This document shows, one piece after another, positions 5,245-6,897 of a stretch of 6,897 bases of DNA (position 1 is the stretch's first letter; every line of letters begins with the position of its first letter). The notes below the pieces were generated by a model. It had not been told where the DNA came from. It made no database searches and saw only the letters and a program-made list of their open reading frames with translations. Both the position numbers and the translations under genes were made by a program. The stretch comes from Treponema sp. (GTDB taxonomy: Bacteria > Spirochaetota > Spirochaetia > Treponematales > Breznakiellaceae): the NCBI GenBank assembly GCA_031271075.1, contig JAISWN010000216.1, positions 1 to 6,897 of the forward strand, read 5' to 3'.

Positions 5245-5285
5245 GGTTTTTATGTCTTTTTTCACCGAAAAAAGACATAAAAACC
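5245..5285. repeat. 19-bp perfect inverted repeat with 3-base loop
   Basis: GGTTTTTATGTCTTTTTTC (5245-5263) and its exact complement (5267-5285) flank ACC. It lies 17 bases beyond the tpiA stop and would give a long, A/U-rich hairpin in RNA of either strand. No U-tract follows on either side, so it is not a textbook intrinsic terminator. Its position suggests an end signal or stabilising 3' structure for the pgk-tpiA transcript. A cruciform or the remnant of a small mobile repeat is the alternative. Confidence 0.75.
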
Positions 5286-5302
5286 TGCAAGTCCCACAGG
5301 CC

Positions 5303-6058
5303 CTAGGCAAATTTGGCAATCGGTACAAAGGCGCCGGCCTTAAGGGCTGCGCCGCCCACCAGGGCGCCGTCGATATTTTTTTTTGCCATAAGCTGGGCGG
5401 CGTTTTCCGGCTTTACCGAACCGCCGTACTGAATAATTATACTATCCGCCGCCGCCTGGCCGTAAAGCCCGGCGATCACCTTCCGCACAAAGGCGTGGAT
5501 AGCGTCCGCATCCTCCGGGGTGGCGGTTTTGCCGGTACCGATGGCCCAGACAGGCTCGTAGGCGATAACGATCCGTTCCAGATCCGAAGCGGCTACCCCT
5601 TCAAGACCCTTCACCGTCTGGGTCTCGCAGACCTGCTCCGCTTTGCCGGCTTCCCGTTCCTCCAGAAGTTCCCCGATACAGAGGATAACATCCAGGCCGT
5701 GCCCCAGGGCCAGCTTTAGCTTCTTGTTGATCAGGGCGTCGTCTTCCTTGTAGATGTGCCGCCGCTCGCTGTGGCCCAGGATAACCGTCTGTACCCCCAG
5801 ATCCTTAAGCTGCAAAACCGAAACTTCCCCGGTATGGGCGCCCTGTTCCTCCGCGGCCATATTCTGGGCCCCCAGGCGGATGTTGGTTCCCTTGACAATA
5901 GGGCCGACCGTCTCAAGCAGGGTAAAACCGGGCGCCACCAGGTACTTGTGCTTCCCGTCCTTAAGCTGGGCAACCAGGGCCTTGGCAAGCTCCGCCGCCT
6001 CCGGCCGGATCATGTGCATCTTCCAGTTTCCCGCAATGTAATAAGGTCTATCGCTCAT
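5303..6058 (-). CDS. tpiA: Triose-phosphate isomerase
   Basis: Interconverts dihydroxyacetone phosphate and glyceraldehyde-3-phosphate in cytoplasmic glycolysis and gluconeogenesis. Numbering is from ATG 6058 (251 residues, the usual bacterial length). The substrate-binding N11 and K13 lie in AGNWKMH, the electrophile H96 in ILGHSERR, and the catalytic base E168 in AYEPVWAIGTGKTA, which also carries the flexible phosphate-gripping loop. The phosphate-binding YGGSVKPENA and DGALVGGAAL blocks are intact, so the enzyme should be active. ATG 6058 is chosen because GAGGAG (6064-6069) lies five bases before it. An in-frame GTG at 6064 overlaps that same ribosome-binding site and is unlikely. The gene follows pgk by 71 bp on the same strand, the common gap-pgk-tpi type of glycolytic cluster. 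Confidence 0.97.
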   Translation of the reverse strand: MSDRPYYIAGNWKMHMIRPEAAELAKALVAQLKDGKHKYLVAPGFTLLETVGPIVKGTNIRLGAQNMAAEEQGAHTGEVSVLQLKDLGVQTVILGHSERRHIYKEDDALINKKLKLALGHGLDVILCIGELLEEREAGKAEQVCETQTVKGLEGVAASDLERIVIAYEPVWAIGTGKTATPEDADAIHAFVRKVIAGLYGQAAADSIIIQYGGSVKPENAAQLMAKKNIDGALVGGAALKAGAFVPIAKFA

Positions 6059-6078
6059 AATCACTCCTCAATTAGTAA

Positions 6079-6107
6079 GAGAAACCGGACCTTGGGGCCG
6101 GTTTCTC
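6079..6107. promoter_or_regulatory. Hairpin in the pgk-tpiA spacer
   Basis: GAGAAACCGG (6079-6088) pairs perfectly with CCGGTTTCTC (6098-6107) around nine bases. CCTTGG inside the loop (6090-6095) could instead pair with CCAAGG (6107-6112), so two exclusive folds are possible. No U-tract follows on the minus strand. It may tune pgk versus tpiA expression by processing, stability or partial termination. Confidence 0.5.
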
Positions 6108-6114
6108 CAAGGTT

Positions 6115-6131
6115 AAACGGCGCGGCCGTTT
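6115..6131. other. Hairpin overlapping the pgk stop codon
   Basis: AAACGGC-GCG-GCCGTTT is a perfect 7-bp hairpin whose upstream arm in the mRNA begins within the pgk stop codon (6130-6132). It stacks almost directly against the 6079-6107 hairpin. It could protect the pgk 3' end after cleavage between the two genes. Confidence 0.5.
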
Positions 6132-6897
6132 AAGCACGGCAGACTTCGATGCCCGGAAGTTCCTTGCCTTCCAGAAGTTCCAGGGAAGCGCCGCCGCCGG
6201 TGGATACGTGGCTCATCTTGTCCGCCAGATGGAACTTGTTTACCGCCGCCACCGAATCGCCGCCGCCTACCACGGTAATCGTGCCCCTGGCGGTAGCCTC
6301 CGCCACCAGTTTGGCGACTTCTTCGGTTCCTTTGGCAAAGGCGTCGAATTCAAAGACCCCTACCGGGCCGTTCCACACGATGGTCTTGGCCTTGGAAAGG
6401 ATCTCCTTGTACCTGGCCACCGTCTTGGGGCCTACGTCCAGCCCCATCAGGTTATCACTCAGATCCTGGCCGTCCACCGGGACCGGCGCGGCGGAAGCGT
6501 CGAATTTTTCCGCCCCCACCTGATCCACCGGAAGCACGATCTCCACACCCGCGGCCTTAGCCGCGTCGAGGATCTTCCTGGCGGTATCGAGCTGATCATC
6601 CTCCACCAGGGATTTTCCCACCTTGCGGCCCTGGGCCTTGAGGAAAGTATAAGCCATACCGCCGCCGATCACCAGGGCGCCTGAGTTTTTGAGGAGGCTT
6701 TCCAGAACCCCTATCTTGGAAGAAACCTTGGCCCCCCCGATGATTGCTACCAGGGGTTTTACCGGCTCTTTAACAATGGGTTCCAGGAACCGGACTTCCT
6801 TCTCCATCAGGAAACCCGCCACCGAGAGGGGAACGAATTTGGCGATGCTGGCGGTGGAGGCGTGATCCCGGTGGGCGGTGCCGAAGGCGTCGTTTAC
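6130..6897 (-). CDS. pgk: Phosphoglycerate kinase, C-terminal 255 residues (5' end beyond the window)
   Basis: Transfers phosphate between 1,3-bisphosphoglycerate and ADP in cytoplasmic glycolysis. The frame is open to the window edge: the minus strand begins [15 protein letters not shown], a conserved N-domain block, so the gene is cut by the window and is not truncated in nature as far as can be seen. Visible PGK signatures in order are [11 protein letters not shown], the [13 protein letters not shown] nucleotide-domain block, [14 protein letters not shown], the WNGPVGVFE block, the [11 protein letters not shown] nucleotide-binding loop and the [21 protein letters not shown]-terminal block. 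About 160 N-terminal residues, based on a usual length near 400-420, should lie to the right. The ATG at 6822 is internal, not the start. The gene precedes tpiA on the same strand. Confidence 0.97.
   Translation of the reverse strand, partial: VNDAFGTAHRDHASTASIAKFVPLSVAGFLMEKEVRFLEPIVKEPVKPLVAIIGGAKVSSKIGVLESLLKNSGALVIGGGMAYTFLKAQGRKVGKSLVEDDQLDTARKILDAAKAAGVEIVLPVDQVGAEKFDASAAPVPVDGQDLSDNLMGLDVGPKTVARYKEILSKAKTIVWNGPVGVFEFDAFAKGTEEVAKLVAEATARGTITVVGGGDSVAAVNKFHLADKMSHVSTGGGASLELLEGKELPGIEVCRA

Larger units (their letters stand above)
5109..5302. other. Hairpin-rich spacer between tpiA and the kinase gene
   Basis: These 194 bp hold no credible gene. They contain a small hairpin GGAAA/TTTCC (5134-5149), two back-to-back perfect hairpins (5197-5227) and a 19-bp perfect inverted repeat (5245-5285), the last two listed separately. 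The ten bases GGAGCCGGTT occur twice, at 5151-5160 and 5229-5238. A kinase promoter should lie here, but I see no convincing -35/-10 pair on the minus strand. Confidence 0.6.

Noticed and set aside
2559..5280. Several long plus-strand frames opposite the kinase gene (up to 239 codons)
   Set aside because: They are antisense shadows of a GC-rich gene whose minus-strand product is a complete, motif-perfect hybrid kinase.
5108..6684. Plus- and minus-strand frames overlapping tpiA and pgk in other frames
   Set aside because: The tpiA and pgk frames have full family signatures. The alternatives are arginine- and proline-rich shadows.

Overview
The window looks like a piece of spirochaete chromosome, most likely from the Treponema group (inference). 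It carries a core-glycolysis backbone (pgk-tpiA), a large hybrid sensor kinase with a Cache-like sensor, and intergenic DNA crowded with perfect short hairpins. No tRNA, rRNA or CRISPR array was found. Base composition splits it in two. The left 1.7 kb is AT-rich (hand-counted 60-base lines at 1 and 1321 are 33% and 28% G+C). The rightward backbone is GC-rich (the line at 3001 is 70% G+C). The left part is therefore probably acquired DNA.

Layout, left to right. Positions 6-986 (+) hold a beta-class DNA methyltransferase. It overlaps by ATGA with the start region of a downstream gene (983/1008-1727, +) whose product looks like a PD-(D/E)XK restriction endonuclease. Together they form a compact type II restriction-modification pair. 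Positions 1728-2585 contain no convincing protein gene but are dense in signals. In order these are an IS-end-like sequence, a textbook pair of NrdR boxes with an overlapping promoter, a structured leader with several cobalamin-riboswitch-like blocks, an AT-rich promoter-like stretch, three further RNA hairpins ending in a strong intrinsic terminator, and a tandem pair of hairpin repeats. NrdR boxes and a B12-type leader normally precede ribonucleotide reductase genes, yet no such gene follows. This region is the most interesting part of the window.

Positions 2586-5108 (-) encode an 840-residue hybrid histidine kinase (Cache-like sensor, GAF-like domain, HisKA, HATPase, receiver). A 194-bp hairpin-rich spacer follows. 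Then come tpiA (5303-6058, -) and the C-terminal 255 residues of pgk (6130-6897, -, cut by the window edge). pgk and tpiA read in the same direction with a 71-bp spacer holding two hairpins, and probably form a glycolytic operon. The kinase lies downstream on the same strand, separated by a 19-bp perfect inverted repeat, and is probably a separate unit.

All family assignments come from motif reading only. The restriction-enzyme family and the riboswitch call are the least certain.
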